A stretch of DNA of 64,000 nt from Rhodoferax ferrireducens (GTDB taxonomy: Bacteria > Pseudomonadota > Gammaproteobacteria > Burkholderiales > Burkholderiaceae_C): the NCBI GenBank assembly GCA_002083775.1, contig MTEI01000002.1, positions 558,001-622,000 of the forward strand, in the 5' to 3' direction. A program made the position numbers and the translations under genes. The notes under the pieces were generated by a model. That model saw nothing but the letters and a program-made list of their open reading frames with translations, did not search any database and was not told where the DNA came from. Position 1 is the stretch's first letter. Every line of letters starts with the position of its first letter. This document shows, in pieces, positions 17,784 through 26,745 of the stretch.

Positions 17784-19427
17784 ATGCCCCTGAGATCGAG
17801 CCCGGTTGTTTTGTCGATGAGTCTGGTCATGCTTCTATCAGGGTGCGCGATGCTGCCCCCACAAGGCGTCGAGCGCGACAAGACCTACCGCCTGACGGTG
17901 ATGCACACCAACGATCACCACGGCCACTTCTGGCAAAACAGCGATGGTGAATACGGCATGGCCGCGCGCAAAACCGTCATCGACACCATTCGCCGCGAGG
18001 TGGCTGCGCAAGGCGGGCAAACCCTGCTGCTCGACGGTGGCGACGTCAACACCGGCGTGCCTGAGTCCGACCTGCAAGACGCAGTACCCGATTTCAAAGG
18101 CATGAACCTGCTGGGTTACCAGGCCATGGCGGTGGGCAACCATGAGTTTGACAAGCCACTGGCCGTGCTGAAAATGCAGCGCGATCTGGCGCAGTTTCCC
18201 ATGCTCTCGGCCAACATCTATGAGAACGGCCAGCGCATGTTTGCGCCCTACCAGGTGTTCAACCTGGGTGGCCTGCGCGTTGGCGTGATGGGCTTGACCA
18301 CCGAAGACACCCGCAAATTGGCGCTCCCCGACAACGTGGCACACCTCGACTTCCGCAGCCCGATTGCCGAGGCCGCCAAACTGGTGCCGGAGTTGCGCGC
18401 CAAAGCCGACGTGGTCATTGCCGCCACCCACATGGGTCACTATGAAAACGGCCAGCACGGCAACCGGGCCGCGGGCGACGTGGAAATGGCTCGCGCCGTG
18501 CCCGGCATTGACCTGGTGGTGGGCGGCCACACCCAGAACCCGGCCTGCATGAAGGCCGAAAACGTGCTGGACCGCGCCTACGTGCCTGGCGCTGCCTGCC
18601 AGCCAGACCGCCAGAACGGCGCCTGGATTGTGCAGGCCCATGAATGGGGCAAGTATGTGGGGCGGGCCGACTTTGAATACCGCAACGGTGAATTCAAGCT
18701 GGTCAGCTACGCGCTGATCCCGATCAACCTGAAAAAACCGGTCAAGTCAGCCGACGGCAAAACCACCCTGGTGCATTACACCAGCGCCATTGCCGAAAAC
18801 CCGGACATGCTAGCGCTACTGACGCCCTATCAAAAATTTGGCCAGGAAAAGTTGGCCATTCAAATTGGCGTCACCGACGCCCGCCTGGAAGGCGACCGCA
18901 AAGTGGTGCGTCAACAGCCCACCAACCTGGGTGTATTGATTGGCCGGGCCATGATGGACAAGACCGGCGCTGACCTGGCCATCGTCAACGCCGGTGGCGT
19001 GCGTGACGCCATGGGTGCGGGCGTCATCACCTACAAAGACGTGCTGAAGGTGCAACCCTTCGGCAACACCGTCTGTGTGGTCGATTTGACCGGCCAGGAA
19101 CTGGCTGACTACCTGAATGCCGCCGCCAAAATGACGGCCGGCTCGGGTGCTTTCCCGCAGTTTGCCGGCGTGGCGCTTGACATTGCGGCGGGCATGGCCA
19201 GCCAGGTGCGTATCGCGGGCCAGGACTTGGCGCCCAGCAAAACCTACCGCCTGGCCATCAACAACTTTCAGGCCAGCGGTGGCGACGGCTACCCCAAGCT
19301 GTCCAGCCACCCCAGTTTCGTCAACACCGGCTTTGTGGATGCTGACGTTTTGCGGGCTTTCATCAGTAAAAACAGCCCCTTGAAAGCGGCAGACTTTGAC
19401 CCCGGCACGGCCGTGGTCCGCAGATAA
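17784..19427 (+). CDS. Lipoprotein 5'-nucleotidase / UshA-family metallophosphatase
   Basis: The 547-residue protein opens with a lipoprotein signal peptide (VLSMSLVMLLSGC, lipid-bearing Cys at residue 21). The metallophosphatase domain has VMHTNDHHGHF, GGDVNTG, VGNHEFD, ATHMGH and VVGGHTQ, which supply the dinuclear metal ligands. The C-terminal nucleotidase domain has INAGGVRDAMGAG and NNFQASGGDGYP, the latter stacking the substrate base. It would hydrolyse extracellular nucleotides, UDP-sugars or NAD in the periplasm. AAGGAG (17771-17776) lies seven bases before the chosen ATG. A 48-residue ORF follows after about 50 bases. Confidence 0.92.
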   Translation: MPLRSSPVVLSMSLVMLLSGCAMLPPQGVERDKTYRLTVMHTNDHHGHFWQNSDGEYGMAARKTVIDTIRREVAAQGGQTLLLDGGDVNTGVPESDLQDAVPDFKGMNLLGYQAMAVGNHEFDKPLAVLKMQRDLAQFPMLSANIYENGQRMFAPYQVFNLGGLRVGVMGLTTEDTRKLALPDNVAHLDFRSPIAEAAKLVPELRAKADVVIAATHMGHYENGQHGNRAAGDVEMARAVPGIDLVVGGHTQNPACMKAENVLDRAYVPGAACQPDRQNGAWIVQAHEWGKYVGRADFEYRNGEFKLVSYALIPINLKKPVKSADGKTTLVHYTSAIAENPDMLALLTPYQKFGQEKLAIQIGVTDARLEGDRKVVRQQPTNLGVLIGRAMMDKTGADLAIVNAGGVRDAMGAGVITYKDVLKVQPFGNTVCVVDLTGQELADYLNAAAKMTAGSGAFPQFAGVALDIAAGMASQVRIAGQDLAPSKTYRLAINNFQASGGDGYPKLSSHPSFVNTGFVDADVLRAFISKNSPLKAADFDPGTAVVRR

Positions 19428-19481
19428 TCCAGACACTTCGCGCCCTGATGGCGCGCGGGCAATCAACCCAGGAGAACCGTC

Positions 19482-19628
19482 ATGGCCAAAGGTCAGCAAA
19501 GTCAAAAAATGGTGAAAAAGCCCAAGAAGGACACCTCTCCGCCCAAGCCCGTGTCAGCAGACGCTGTGCGTCCGACCGTGGTGACGGTGGTACCGGTGCG
19601 CGGCAAGCTGAAAAACGCCCCGCGTTGA
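19482..19628 (+). CDS. Small basic protein (48 residues), uncharacterised
   Basis: An ATG at 19482 preceded by AGGAG (19470-19474) opens MAKGQQSQKMVKKPKKDTSP and ends with GKLKNAPR. It is rich in Lys, Pro and Val, has no membrane segment, and would be a disordered basic N-terminus followed by one strand-like stretch (RPTVVTVVPV). The good SD and Lys-rich composition argue that it is real. It lies between the nucleotidase and the hybrid kinase in the same direction. Function unknown. Confidence 0.65.
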   Translation: MAKGQQSQKMVKKPKKDTSPPKPVSADAVRPTVVTVVPVRGKLKNAPR

Positions 19629-19688
19629 TCCGGCCATGAGTTTCTGGATAGCCGCGGTCCATGCCCGGCTGTCTTTTGACGGGTGCGC

Positions 19689-21848
19689 ATGAGGAAACCT
19701 CTTCGGGCCGACATGCACAAGGCGGGTGACAAACCGCCTGTCAAGAGACGGCTGGGTGGGCCACAGCGCCGGGAGATGCCTGCGGGCGGTGGCGTGTCAA
19801 CCGCCCGGCTGGTAGACGATCTGCGCCACTACCAGTCCGAGCTGGAAATCCAGAACAAGGCCCTGCGTTTCAGCCAGAGCGCGGCAGAAGGTGCGTATGA
19901 ACGCTTTGTCACGCTGTTCTCAAACGTGCCGCTGGCCTTGATGGTGGTGGATGACAGTGGCCAGATTCTTGAAAACAACGCCCGCGCGCTGGCCCTGCTG
20001 CGCCCGGTAGAGAGTGATCCGCCGCTGACGTATTTTCAGCCGCTGGTCAATGCCAATGATCTGAAGACCCTGCAGGAAGGTTTCGCCACAGCACGGCTCG
20101 ACGGTGCCTGCGAGCTCAACGAGCTGCGATTTGATGGCGCCTCCAACGGCATCATTACTGGCGACCTGCATATCTCGCGCATCGACTCCAACCAAGAAGA
20201 GCGCACCACCTTCATCTGCGCCATCATCGACCAGGGGCCCTTGTTGACCCAGCGCAGTGCCTTGCAAGCCAGCGCCGACACGCTGCAGCAGCGCAATACC
20301 GAACTCCTGCAAAGCAAGACGCATCTGGCGGCCATCATCAATTCGTCGCTGGATGCCATCATTTGTGTGGATCGTCTGCAGCGCATCATCGTCTTTAACC
20401 CCACGGCGGCGACACTTTTTCGCTGCCCGCCAGAGCAGGCGCTGGGGCGCTCGCTGGTCGAATTTTTGCCCGATGCCGTGCGTGCGCTGTCCTACAGCGA
20501 CATCACCAGCCACGCCCAGCTGGGCGAAATGTCCGGCATCACCACCGAGGGTGACACAGTTCCGCTGGACATCAGTCTGTCGTTTGAACACCACCCTGAC
20601 GGTGACATCGTCACCTTTTTTGCCCACGACCTGACAGCGCAGAAGAAGATGGAGGCGCACCGGACCAAGTTGGAGTCACAACTGCGCGAGTCGCAAAAGA
20701 TGCAGGCCATTGGCACCATGGCGGGTGGTATTGCCCATGATTTCAACAACATCATCAGCGCCATTCTGGGCAATGTGGAACTGGCCCGTGAAGACGCCCA
20801 CCTGGACTCTGCGGTGGCTGTCAGCCTGTCCGAGATCGACAAGGCCGGGCGGCGCGCGCGTGATCTGGTCCGCCAGATCCTCACCTTCAGCCGCAACGAG
20901 CCACCGCACCGTGTGCCGCTGCAACTGGCTGATGTGGTGATGGAGACCACCCGGCTGCTCAAGGTGACCTTGCCGCCGCAGGTCGATCTGGTGATGGACA
21001 TCAAGCCCGACACCCCCCCGGTGATGGCCGATGCCACGCAGATCGAGCAAGTCTTGCTCAACCTGTGCACCAATGCCATCTATGCCATTGGCAGACGCAA
21101 GGGCACGATCCGGGTGGAGCTGGACTACAGCCTGCGCCGCCGCAACGACAGTGGCGAGCGGCGCAACGGCCTGCGCGGGCAACACATCAAACTCACCGTC
21201 AGCGACACTGGCGCGGGCATGTCAGAAGATGTGTTGCAGCGGGTATTTGAGCCGTTCTTCACCACCAAGCCGGTGGGGCAAGGGACCGGGCTGGGCTTGT
21301 CCGTGGTGCACGGCATCATGCGCGCGCACCAGGGCAGCGTGCGCGTGCAAAGCGTGCCGGGCCAAGGCAGTTCCTTCACGCTCTACTTTCCTTTCAACAG
21401 CGAAGCGGCGCAGCCGGGCCGGGCCGTGACCTCTGCCCCGGCGCCATCCACCAAGTCTGTTGGCACCGGCCAGAAAGTCATGTATGTGGATGACGACGAA
21501 GCGCTGGTCTTTTTGGTGCGGCGCGTGCTGACGCGGCGTGGCTACGTTGTCAGCACCTTCACCAACCCCAAGCTGGCGCTGGAAACGCTGCGTGCCGACC
21601 CAACCCAGGCAGATTTGCTGGTCACGGATTTCAACATGCCCGGTTACAGCGGCGTTGACCTGATTCGCGATGTGGCAGCGCTGCGGCCCGATCTGCCCAT
21701 GGCGCTGGCCTCGGGGTATGTCACGCCTGACATTGAACGCGACGCCATAGCCGCTGGAGCCAAAGCCTTGATCCACAAGCCCAATGACATCGAAGAACTG
21801 TGCGACACGGTTCAGAAGCTGCTGGGCGCTGGCTGTGCCCTCAACTGA
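19689..21848 (+). CDS. PAS-domain hybrid sensor histidine kinase / response regulator
   Basis: The 719-residue soluble protein has no membrane segment. A basic N-terminus precedes PAS domain 1 (about 70-180, VPLALMVVDDSGQILENNAR) and PAS domain 2 (about 213-320, IIVFNPTAATLFRCPPEQAL). The dimerisation/phosphoacceptor H-box has GTMAGGIAHDFNNIISAILG (His near 350), and the HATPase domain carries GTGLGLSVVHGIM. The receiver domain (about 600-715) has VDDDE and phospho-Asp in LLVTDFNMPGYSG. No output domain or linked response regulator is present, so phosphate presumably passes to a partner elsewhere. A GTG two codons upstream is an alternative start; neither has a clear SD. Confidence 0.9.
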   Translation: MRKPLRADMHKAGDKPPVKRRLGGPQRREMPAGGGVSTARLVDDLRHYQSELEIQNKALRFSQSAAEGAYERFVTLFSNVPLALMVVDDSGQILENNARALALLRPVESDPPLTYFQPLVNANDLKTLQEGFATARLDGACELNELRFDGASNGIITGDLHISRIDSNQEERTTFICAIIDQGPLLTQRSALQASADTLQQRNTELLQSKTHLAAIINSSLDAIICVDRLQRIIVFNPTAATLFRCPPEQALGRSLVEFLPDAVRALSYSDITSHAQLGEMSGITTEGDTVPLDISLSFEHHPDGDIVTFFAHDLTAQKKMEAHRTKLESQLRESQKMQAIGTMAGGIAHDFNNIISAILGNVELAREDAHLDSAVAVSLSEIDKAGRRARDLVRQILTFSRNEPPHRVPLQLADVVMETTRLLKVTLPPQVDLVMDIKPDTPPVMADATQIEQVLLNLCTNAIYAIGRRKGTIRVELDYSLRRRNDSGERRNGLRGQHIKLTVSDTGAGMSEDVLQRVFEPFFTTKPVGQGTGLGLSVVHGIMRAHQGSVRVQSVPGQGSSFTLYFPFNSEAAQPGRAVTSAPAPSTKSVGTGQKVMYVDDDEALVFLVRRVLTRRGYVVSTFTNPKLALETLRADPTQADLLVTDFNMPGYSGVDLIRDVAALRPDLPMALASGYVTPDIERDAIAAGAKALIHKPNDIEELCDTVQKLLGAGCALN

Positions 21849-22503
21849 CCAGGCCGGCTTTTCACTCGTTTATGAGGACGAAGCTCTGCTGGTGCTGGAC
21901 AAGCCGGCAGGCTTGCTGAGCGTGCCAGGTCGGGGTGACGACAAACAGGACTGCCTGTCTTCGCGGGTCCAGAAACGCTACTCAAATGCGAGCATTGTCC
22001 ACAGGCTGGATATGGGCACATCGGGGTTATTGTTGATGGCAAGAGGCGCAGACATGCAGCGCGTCTTGAACAACGCCTTTGCCAGCCGCAGCGTTTACAA
22101 ACGCTACGAAGCCGTGGTGGATGGGCTGCGCACCTTACCCGCCACCGGCGCTGACGACGACTGGCAAACCATCGATCTACCCATTGCCCTGGACTGGCCC
22201 AATCGCCCCCGGCGAATCATTGATGCCGGTCTGGGCAAACCCAGCCAGACCCGCTGGCAAGTCATGCAAGTGAACCCGGCCACCCACTGCAGCCGCCTGA
22301 GACTGGAGCCGCTCACCGGGCGCTCGCACCAGTTGCGGGTGCACCTGCGGGCCATTGGCCACCCTATTTGGGGCGACGCGCTTTACGCGCCACCTGCCGT
22401 GGCAGCCCGATCCGCGCGCCTGCTGCTGCATGCCACCGAGCTTGCGCTACGTCACCCTGTCAGCATGCAGCCCCTGCGTTTTGTGAGCCCGGCACCGTTT
22501 TGA
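21835..22503 (+). CDS. rluA: RluA-family pseudouridine synthase
   Basis: The 222-residue protein has the RluA catalytic motif HRLDMGTSGLLLMAR, in which Asp is the nucleophile. LVLDKPAGLLSVPGR and the C-terminal LEPLTGRSHQLRVHL motif also match the short RluA subtype that modifies 23S rRNA U746 and tRNA U32. There is no S4 domain, as expected for RluA. The start is uncertain: this GTG gives family-typical length, while an ATG at 21784 would extend it by 17 residues. Both overlap the kinase gene, implying coupled translation. Confidence 0.85.
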   Translation: MPSTDQAGFSLVYEDEALLVLDKPAGLLSVPGRGDDKQDCLSSRVQKRYSNASIVHRLDMGTSGLLLMARGADMQRVLNNAFASRSVYKRYEAVVDGLRTLPATGADDDWQTIDLPIALDWPNRPRRIIDAGLGKPSQTRWQVMQVNPATHCSRLRLEPLTGRSHQLRVHLRAIGHPIWGDALYAPPAVAARSARLLLHATELALRHPVSMQPLRFVSPAPF

Positions 22504-22504
22504 C

Positions 22505-22822
22505 TCAGGTTCGGGTCAATTTGCCCACGGTGCTGTCGATCAGACGGCCCATTTTTTCTGCGGCACCTTCAATGGCCTGGTTGAGATTGGAGGCCTGGTG
22601 TTTCAAAACCAGGGGCTGATGCCCTTCCAGGCGCACTTCCAGCGTGCACTGGAGGCTGTCTTCCTTGTTCTTCTTGCCGCCGTTTTCGTCACTCAAATGC
22701 GCTTCAACCCGGCTGATCTGGCCACTGAACCGCGCCAGGGCGGTGGTGATGGTGCTGCTGGCCCATTGCACCATGGCGTCAGTGCCTTCAATGTGGTTAT
22801 CGGTATGAATCTGGACTTGCAT
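22505..22822 (-). CDS. hpf: Ribosome hibernation-promoting factor, HPF/YfiA short form
   Basis: The 105-residue protein starts MQVQIHTDNHIEGTDAMVQW and has the beta-alpha-beta-beta-beta-alpha fold pattern of HPF/RaiA, with RVEAHLSDENGGKKNKED and LEVRLEGHQPLVLKHQA. It binds the decoding centre and inactivates ribosomes in slow growth. A strong AGGAG (22830-22834) lies upstream of this ATG; a longer in-frame version is unlikely. The start is 16-18 residues in from the common YfiA start, and there is no long C-terminal dimerisation domain. Convergent with rluA. Confidence 0.85.
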   Translation of the reverse strand: MQVQIHTDNHIEGTDAMVQWASSTITTALARFSGQISRVEAHLSDENGGKKNKEDSLQCTLEVRLEGHQPLVLKHQASNLNQAIEGAAEKMGRLIDSTVGKLTRT

Positions 22823-23019
22823 ATTTTTTCTCCTGATGAATGCAACCACGTTGGTTAACACCCATCATAGTCACCCGCGCGGCGTTTCGGCCGGCTGTAA
22901 ATCCCAAGTTTTTTTTGCCGCATCCGAGTTCCTGCATCGAGACTGATACGATTGAAGCGCTGCAGTCCAGGCTGTTAGCCTTCCAGCCCGGCATTTCAAT
23001 TTAAATTAGGAGATTCCCC

Positions 23020-24201
23020 ATGACTAAGGATGTTGTCGTTCTGAGCGCTGTGCGTTCTGCCATCGGTACCTTTGGCGGTGCTTTGTCCAGCATGGAGCCG
23101 CCGGAACTTGCCGGACTGGTGATGAAAGAAGCCATTGCCCGCTCAGGCGTTGATGCGGCCTTGATTGGCAACGCGGTGGTTGGCACCTGCATCCCGACGG
23201 ACGGTCGCTATGCCTATGTGTCGCGCGTGGCATCTATTCAGGCTGGCATGCCGATGGACTCCATTGCCATGCAGGTCAGCCGTCTTTGCTCCTCTGGGCT
23301 GCAAGGCATCGTGACCGCCGCACAGAACATCATGCTGGGCGATTTCGACTACAGCATCGGTGGCGGTGTTGAAGTCATGTCGCGCGGTGCCTACACGCTG
23401 CCAGCCATGCGGTCGGGTGCGCGCATGGGCGACACCAAATCCATCGACCTGATGGTTGCCATTCTGACCGACCCGTTTGGTGCCGGTCACATGGGGATGA
23501 CGGCAGAAAACCTGGCCACCAAGTGGAATATCTCGCGCGAAGAGCAGGATGCCCTGGCTTGTGAGTCACAGCGCCGTGCCGCAGCCGCTATCGCCGAAGG
23601 CCGTTTCAAGTCGCAGATCGTGCCGATCGTCCAGCAAACCCGCAAGGGCGACGTGGTGTTTGACACCGATGAACACGTCAAAGGCAATACCACCATGGAG
23701 ACCCTGGCCAAGATGAAGCCAGCGTTCAAGAAGGATGGCTCGGTGACGGCTGGCAATGCCTCGGGCATCAACGATGGTGCCGCTTTCTTTGTGCTGGCTT
23801 CTGCCGATGTGGCAGCCAAGGCTGGCAAAAAACCGATGGCTCGCATCGTGGCGTATGCGGTAACGGGTGTGCCCAATGACATCATGGGCGAAGGCCCGAT
23901 CACGGCAACCAAACTGGCCCTCAAGAAGGCTGGCATGACGCTTGATCAGATGGATGTGATTGAAGCCAATGAAGCCTTTGCAGCGCAGGCGATTGCTGTC
24001 AGCAAGGCACTTGGCCTTGATCCTGCCAAAACCAACGTGAATGGCGGTGCCATCGCGCTTGGTCACCCGATTGGCTGCTCGGGCGCTTTCATTGCGACGA
24101 AAGCTTTGTATGAGTTGGAGCGTGTTGGCGGTAAATATGCGTTAGCCACCATGTGCATTGGCGGCGGCCAGGGCATTGCGGTGATATTCGAACGCATTTG
24201 A
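23020..24201 (+). CDS. bktB: Acetyl-CoA C-acetyltransferase / beta-ketothiolase (BktB-like)
   Basis: The 393-residue thiolase has an acyl-forming Cys in VSRLCSSGLQ (residue 90), His in ALGHPIGCSG and the second catalytic Cys in ATMCIGGGQG. Its N-terminus (VVVLSAVRSAIGTFGGAL) and the GRKGDVVFDTDEH-type segment near residue 210 closely resemble Cupriavidus BktB, which condenses acetyl-CoA with acetyl- or propionyl-CoA to supply C4/C5 PHA monomers. AGGAG precedes the ATG. It stands alone; no phaB or phaC is linked. A broader degradative thiolase role is possible. Confidence 0.9.
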   Translation: MTKDVVVLSAVRSAIGTFGGALSSMEPPELAGLVMKEAIARSGVDAALIGNAVVGTCIPTDGRYAYVSRVASIQAGMPMDSIAMQVSRLCSSGLQGIVTAAQNIMLGDFDYSIGGGVEVMSRGAYTLPAMRSGARMGDTKSIDLMVAILTDPFGAGHMGMTAENLATKWNISREEQDALACESQRRAAAAIAEGRFKSQIVPIVQQTRKGDVVFDTDEHVKGNTTMETLAKMKPAFKKDGSVTAGNASGINDGAAFFVLASADVAAKAGKKPMARIVAYAVTGVPNDIMGEGPITATKLALKKAGMTLDQMDVIEANEAFAAQAIAVSKALGLDPAKTNVNGGAIALGHPIGCSGAFIATKALYELERVGGKYALATMCIGGGQGIAVIFERI

Positions 24202-24394
24202 GGTTAACCCGCTTGGGGTGGTGGGCTGACCGTTGTGCCCACATCTCAAGTCACTGGCGTGTCGCTGGAAAGCGCCAGTGACAAAGCGCAAAACCCTTGC
24301 GGCGGCACCGGCAGCGCGGCGTTGAACGAGCTGTGCAAAACTGCTACCCTTGCGGGACCGCAGTTGGTCTGAACCAACACAGATAATTGGTTAC

Positions 24395-24583
24395 ATGAAA
24401 ACGCATCTGATCATGGGCCTGCGTTGGGCTGCGGTTATGAGCGCCGTCTTGGCGGTGCAAGCGTGTGCCGTCGTGGCCGTTGCCGATGCGGCGGTGACCG
24501 TGGTGGCCACGGGTGTATCGGTCACGGCCAAGGCAGTGGGTGCGGTGGCCGACGCCGTCATCCCGGATGGTGATGACGATTAG
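24395..24583 (+). CDS. Small lipoprotein (NF038104-like)
   Basis: The 62-residue protein has a signal peptide MKTHLIMGLRWAAVMSAVLA ending in the lipobox VQAC at residue 24, then an Ala/Val-rich stretch and the acidic end AVADAVIPDGDDD. The combination of AVGAVADAVIPD and a lipobox resembles a family of small proteobacterial lipoproteins (NF038104). Function is unknown. Its end overlaps the VanZ-like gene, which suggests coupled expression. Confidence 0.72.
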   Translation: MKTHLIMGLRWAAVMSAVLAVQACAVVAVADAAVTVVATGVSVTAKAVGAVADAVIPDGDDD

Positions 24584-24923
24584 GCTGCTTTGGCGGGCCG
24601 CCTTCTGGACGCTGGTTCTGGTAACCGTGTGGCTGTCACTGGTCCCGGTGCATCAGTTGCCCACCGACTTTCACTTCTGGGACAAAGCCCAACACGCCTT
24701 GGGCTTTGCGGCGCTGGCTGTTTTGGGCCGAAGGGCTTACCCGGCGCACCTGCGGGTGTTGGTGTTTGGCCTGCTGCTTTTTGGTGCCGGTATTGAGTGC
24801 GCACAATGGTTGACCGGCTGGCGCCAAGGCGACTGGGCTGACTGGCTGGCCGACTGCATCGGTCTGGCGGCCGGTATTTTGGGCCACCAAACGCTGGGGA
24901 AACCGGGCCGCGACAGCCATTAA
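24573..24923 (+). CDS. VanZ-like membrane protein
   Basis: The 116-residue protein has hydrophobic helices near residues 5-22, 38-52, 58-75 and 88-104, and carries the VanZ motifs FWDKAQHALGFAALAVLG and GAGIECAQWLTGWRQGDWAD. VanZ proteins are small inner-membrane proteins of obscure function, named from teicoplanin resistance clusters. The ATG overlaps the end of the lipoprotein gene by 11 bases; an ATG two codons upstream is equally possible. Confidence 0.82.
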   Translation: MTIRLLWRAAFWTLVLVTVWLSLVPVHQLPTDFHFWDKAQHALGFAALAVLGRRAYPAHLRVLVFGLLLFGAGIECAQWLTGWRQGDWADWLADCIGLAAGILGHQTLGKPGRDSH

Positions 24924-24987
24924 GTTTTGGCGATCAGCACAGCCCCAAACCGGATAATCGGGCCACCTTTACCCAGGAGCCACCCCC

Positions 24988-26610
24988 ATGAACCTCACCG
25001 AACAACTGCTACACGCGCTCAAAAGGCACGGGGCACGGCAGATTTTTGGCATCCCCGGCGACTTTGCCCTGCCCTACTTCCGCATCATTGAAGAGTCCAA
25101 CATCCTGCCGCTCTACACCATGAGCCACGAACCCGGCGTGGGTTTTGCGGCGGATGCAGCGGCGCGCATCAATGGCAGCCTGGGCGTGGCGGCCGTCACC
25201 TACGGCGCGGGCGCGCTGAACATGATCAATTCGGTAGCCGCCGCGTTTGCGGAAAAGTCGCCGCTGGTGGTGCTATCCGGCGGGCCAGGCAAGGGTGAAT
25301 CGCGCTCGGGCCTGCTATTGCACCACCAGGCCAAAACGTTGGACAGCCAGTTTCACATCTTCAAGGAAATCACCTGCGACCAGGTGCGGCTGGACGATGC
25401 GGCGCGCGCGCCGGCCGACATCGCCCGCGTGCTGGCAAGCTGCCTGCGCCACTCCGAGCCGGTGTACATCGAAATCCCGCGCGACATGGTGGCCGTGCCC
25501 TGTGCCGAGGTGCTGCCAGAGGCGCCGTTTGCGGTGGACCCGGATGCTTTGAGCGCCTGTGTGGATGAAATTCTGGAAACCCTGGCGCGCGCCACCTCGC
25601 CGGTGCTGATGGCCGGTGTGGAAGTGCGCCGCTATGGGCTGGAGGACAAAGTGGCCACCTTGTCGCGCCGCCTGGGGCTGCCGGTGGTCACCAGTTTCAT
25701 GGGCCGCGGCCTGCTCACCGAGCACAACGCGCCGCTGTTGGGCACCTACATGGGTGTCGCCGGTTTCCCCGAAGTGACGCAGCGCGTGGAAAGCTCTGAC
25801 GGCCTGTTTTTGCTGGGCGAAATCATCTGCGACACCAACTTTGCCGTGTCCGAGACCAAGATCGACATGCGCAAGACCATCCAGGCGCTCAACGGTCAGG
25901 TCAACATCGGTTACCACACCTATGCCAACCTGCCGCTGGCCGCGCTGGTGGACTGCATGCTGGCGCGCGTGGGCACGCAAGACCAGGCGTTTGAGATCAC
26001 CCCGCAGGTTTTCCCGCGCCACCTGTTGGCTGACAGCGCCAGCATCACCCCCACCGACATCGCCACCGCCGTCAATGACCTGATGATGGAGCACGGCACC
26101 ATGCCGATGGCCTCCGACATGGGCGACTGCCTGTTCACCGCCATGGACATCGCCCACACCGCGCTGGTGGCCCCCGGCTACTACGCCACCATGGGGTTTG
26201 GCGTGCCCGCCGGGCTGGGCCTGCAAGCCGCCACCGGCGAGCGCCCGCTGATTCTGGTGGGCGACGGCGCTTTCCAGATGACCGGCTGGGAGCTCGGCAA
26301 CTGCAAACGCTACGGCTGGGACCCGATCGTGCTGCTGTTCAACAACGCCAGTTGGGAGATGCTGCGCACCTTTCAGCCCGAATCCAGCTTCAACGACCTG
26401 GGCGACTGGGGTTTTGCCGACATGGCGCGCGGCCTGGGCGGCGACGGCGTGCGGGTACACACCCGCGCCGAACTCAAGTGCGCGCTGGATAACGCCATGG
26501 CCACGCGCGGGCGCTTTCAGCTGATTGAGGTGATGATCCTGAGCGGGGTCTTGTCCACCACGCTGGCGCGGTTTGTGGCCGGGGTGAAAAGGCTCAACGC
26601 GCCAAAGTGA
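24988..26610 (+). CDS. ipdC: Thiamine-diphosphate-dependent indolepyruvate/phenylpyruvate decarboxylase
   Basis: The 540-residue ThDP enzyme starts with RQIFGIPGDFALPYFRI and has the catalytic Glu in MSHEPGVGFAADAAARI. The ThDP/Mg motif runs from GDGAFQMTGWELGN to the Asn pair in LLFNNASW. The overall sequence strongly resembles Azospirillum brasilense IpdC/PpdC, including VEVRRYGLE and FNDLGDW. That enzyme decarboxylates phenylpyruvate and indolepyruvate to aldehydes on the route to phenylacetate and indole-3-acetate. Tryptophanase and an aromatic aminotransferase also occur in this window, but not in the same operon. CAGGAG precedes the ATG. Confidence 0.88.
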   Translation: MNLTEQLLHALKRHGARQIFGIPGDFALPYFRIIEESNILPLYTMSHEPGVGFAADAAARINGSLGVAAVTYGAGALNMINSVAAAFAEKSPLVVLSGGPGKGESRSGLLLHHQAKTLDSQFHIFKEITCDQVRLDDAARAPADIARVLASCLRHSEPVYIEIPRDMVAVPCAEVLPEAPFAVDPDALSACVDEILETLARATSPVLMAGVEVRRYGLEDKVATLSRRLGLPVVTSFMGRGLLTEHNAPLLGTYMGVAGFPEVTQRVESSDGLFLLGEIICDTNFAVSETKIDMRKTIQALNGQVNIGYHTYANLPLAALVDCMLARVGTQDQAFEITPQVFPRHLLADSASITPTDIATAVNDLMMEHGTMPMASDMGDCLFTAMDIAHTALVAPGYYATMGFGVPAGLGLQAATGERPLILVGDGAFQMTGWELGNCKRYGWDPIVLLFNNASWEMLRTFQPESSFNDLGDWGFADMARGLGGDGVRVHTRAELKCALDNAMATRGRFQLIEVMILSGVLSTTLARFVAGVKRLNAPK

Positions 26611-26633
26611 GGCGTTGGGATAACAATCACTTT

Positions 26634-26684
26634 TGATAGCTACCAGCCCTTGATTGATAAGGGCTGGAGGCTATTTTTACTCAT
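26634..26684 (+). repeat. Palindromic repeat, copy 4
   Basis: TTGATAGCTACCAGCCCTTG, then ATTGATAAGGGCTGGAGGC and a tail TATTTTTACTCATA. The stem CCAGCCCTT/AAGGGCTGG has compensatory changes relative to copy 1 (TAG/CTA to CAG/CTG), so pairing is conserved. It lies after ipdC. Confidence 0.88.
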
Positions 26685-26745
26685 AGTACACATTGACCGC
26701 ATCCACCGGGCTGGCTACATGGCTGTTGCTGGTCCAGCCAAGGGG

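Noticed and set aside
25315..26460. A 381-codon reverse ORF within ipdC
   Set aside because: Low-complexity His/Gly/Gln-rich antisense artefact of a GC-rich gene with no start site.
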